This document shows positions 21,603-21,884 of a stretch of 21,884 nt of DNA, one piece after another. The notes under the pieces were generated by a model. It saw only the letters and a list, made by a program, of their open reading frames with translations, ran no database searches and was not told where the DNA came from. The position numbers were made by a program, and so were the translations under genes. Within the stretch, counting starts at the first letter, position 1, and the number at the start of each line of letters is the position of its first letter. The stretch is from CAZEDL01 sp964585245. Its GTDB lineage: Bacteria; Patescibacteriota; Patescibacteriia; Magasanikbacterales; GWA2-37-8. The stretch lies in assembly GCA_964585245.1 (NCBI GenBank), contig CAZPCV010000024.1:1-21884 (forward strand), read 5' to 3'.

Positions 21603-21884
21603 TTTTTGCCACAAATTCACATATTCAATCGCCGCCAGTGCCGCGACAATTCCTTGCCCGGCGGCAATACCAATTTGCTTGTATGCTACGTTGGTAACAT
21701 CACCTGCAGCAAAAATTCCCGGGATATTGGTGCGACATTTGGTATCGGTCACGATTTGTCCTTGGGCATCGGTCTCGACTACTCCTTTGACAAACGATGA
21801 GTTGGGGATCATGCCGATATGCACCATCACTGCATCGAGAGCCAGTTCTTGCGCGGCGCCAGCCTTATCAGTATAGTGCAGACC
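21597..21884 (-). CDS. trxB: Thioredoxin reductase-like flavoprotein, C-terminal part
   Basis: The last 95 residues of a pyridine-nucleotide-disulfide oxidoreductase, cut off by the right window edge. The frame is open from 21884. The diagnostic piece is the FAD-binding motif near the C-terminus, GIFAAGDVTN followed by KQIGIAAGQGIVAALAAIEYV, with the strand MVHIGMIPNSSF before it, as in thioredoxin reductases that use NADPH to reduce thioredoxin. The redox-active CxxC lies in the part outside the window, so the related AhpF or a ferredoxin/thioredoxin reductase branch cannot be excluded. The stop TGA (21597-21599) falls inside an inverted repeat belonging to the downstream S23 unit. Being first in transcription order, it probably leads the minus-strand operon. 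Confidence 0.88.
   Translation of the reverse strand, partial: GLHYTDKAGAAQELALDAVMVHIGMIPNSSFVKGVVETDAQGQIVTDTKCRTNIPGIFAAGDVTNVAYKQIGIAAGQGIVAALAAIEYVNLWQKS

Overview
The window reads as a stretch of a small-genome bacterium, most likely a member of the Candidate Phyla Radiation (Patescibacteria, Parcubacteria-like side). This is an inference from style, not from a marker phylogeny. The supporting signs are very tight gene packing, almost no Shine-Dalgarno sequences, many short lineage-specific ORFs threaded between housekeeping genes, a Memo-CapA fusion, and a four-helix-bundle (S23) gene. TGA is used as a stop (for example aguB and trxB), so the genetic code looks standard. No tRNA, rRNA, CRISPR array or transposase was seen, and no gene-free stretch exceeds about 100 bases.

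Region 1 (1-2443) is the 3' part of rpoC, closed by a textbook intrinsic terminator. Region 2 (2485-7158) looks like an envelope block: a membrane-anchored secreted protein of unknown function, a stand-alone MprF-type (DUF2156) transferase domain, and a membrane-anchored, cysteine-free Memo-CapA fusion. Region 3 (7164-12421) carries information-processing genes, yebC, ruvC and a SpoU-type RNA methyltransferase, separated by ORFs I do not recognise. Two loci between yebC and ruvC look frameshifted, each at an A5 run.

Region 4 (12451-19815) is the most interesting. A perfect consensus sigma70 promoter is followed by one unbroken plus-strand unit: a compact arginine decarboxylase, two tandem paralogous ORFs of unknown function, a deoxyhypusine-synthase-family protein, another unknown ORF, N-carbamoylputrescine amidohydrolase (aguB), agmatine deiminase (aguA, 4-base overlap with aguB) and a last unknown ORF. 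Together the recognised enzymes would take arginine to agmatine, N-carbamoylputrescine and putrescine. The DHS-like enzyme plausibly converts putrescine to a longer polyamine such as homospermidine. No eIF5A substrate, SpeD or SpeE gene is visible in the window.

Region 5 (19812-21884) is on the minus strand and runs convergently into region 4 with overlapping stop codons. It holds, in transcription order, the C-terminal end of a thioredoxin reductase, an S23 four-helix-bundle gene bracketed by a 14-bp inverted repeat, a small three-helix membrane protein and a PfkB-family sugar kinase.
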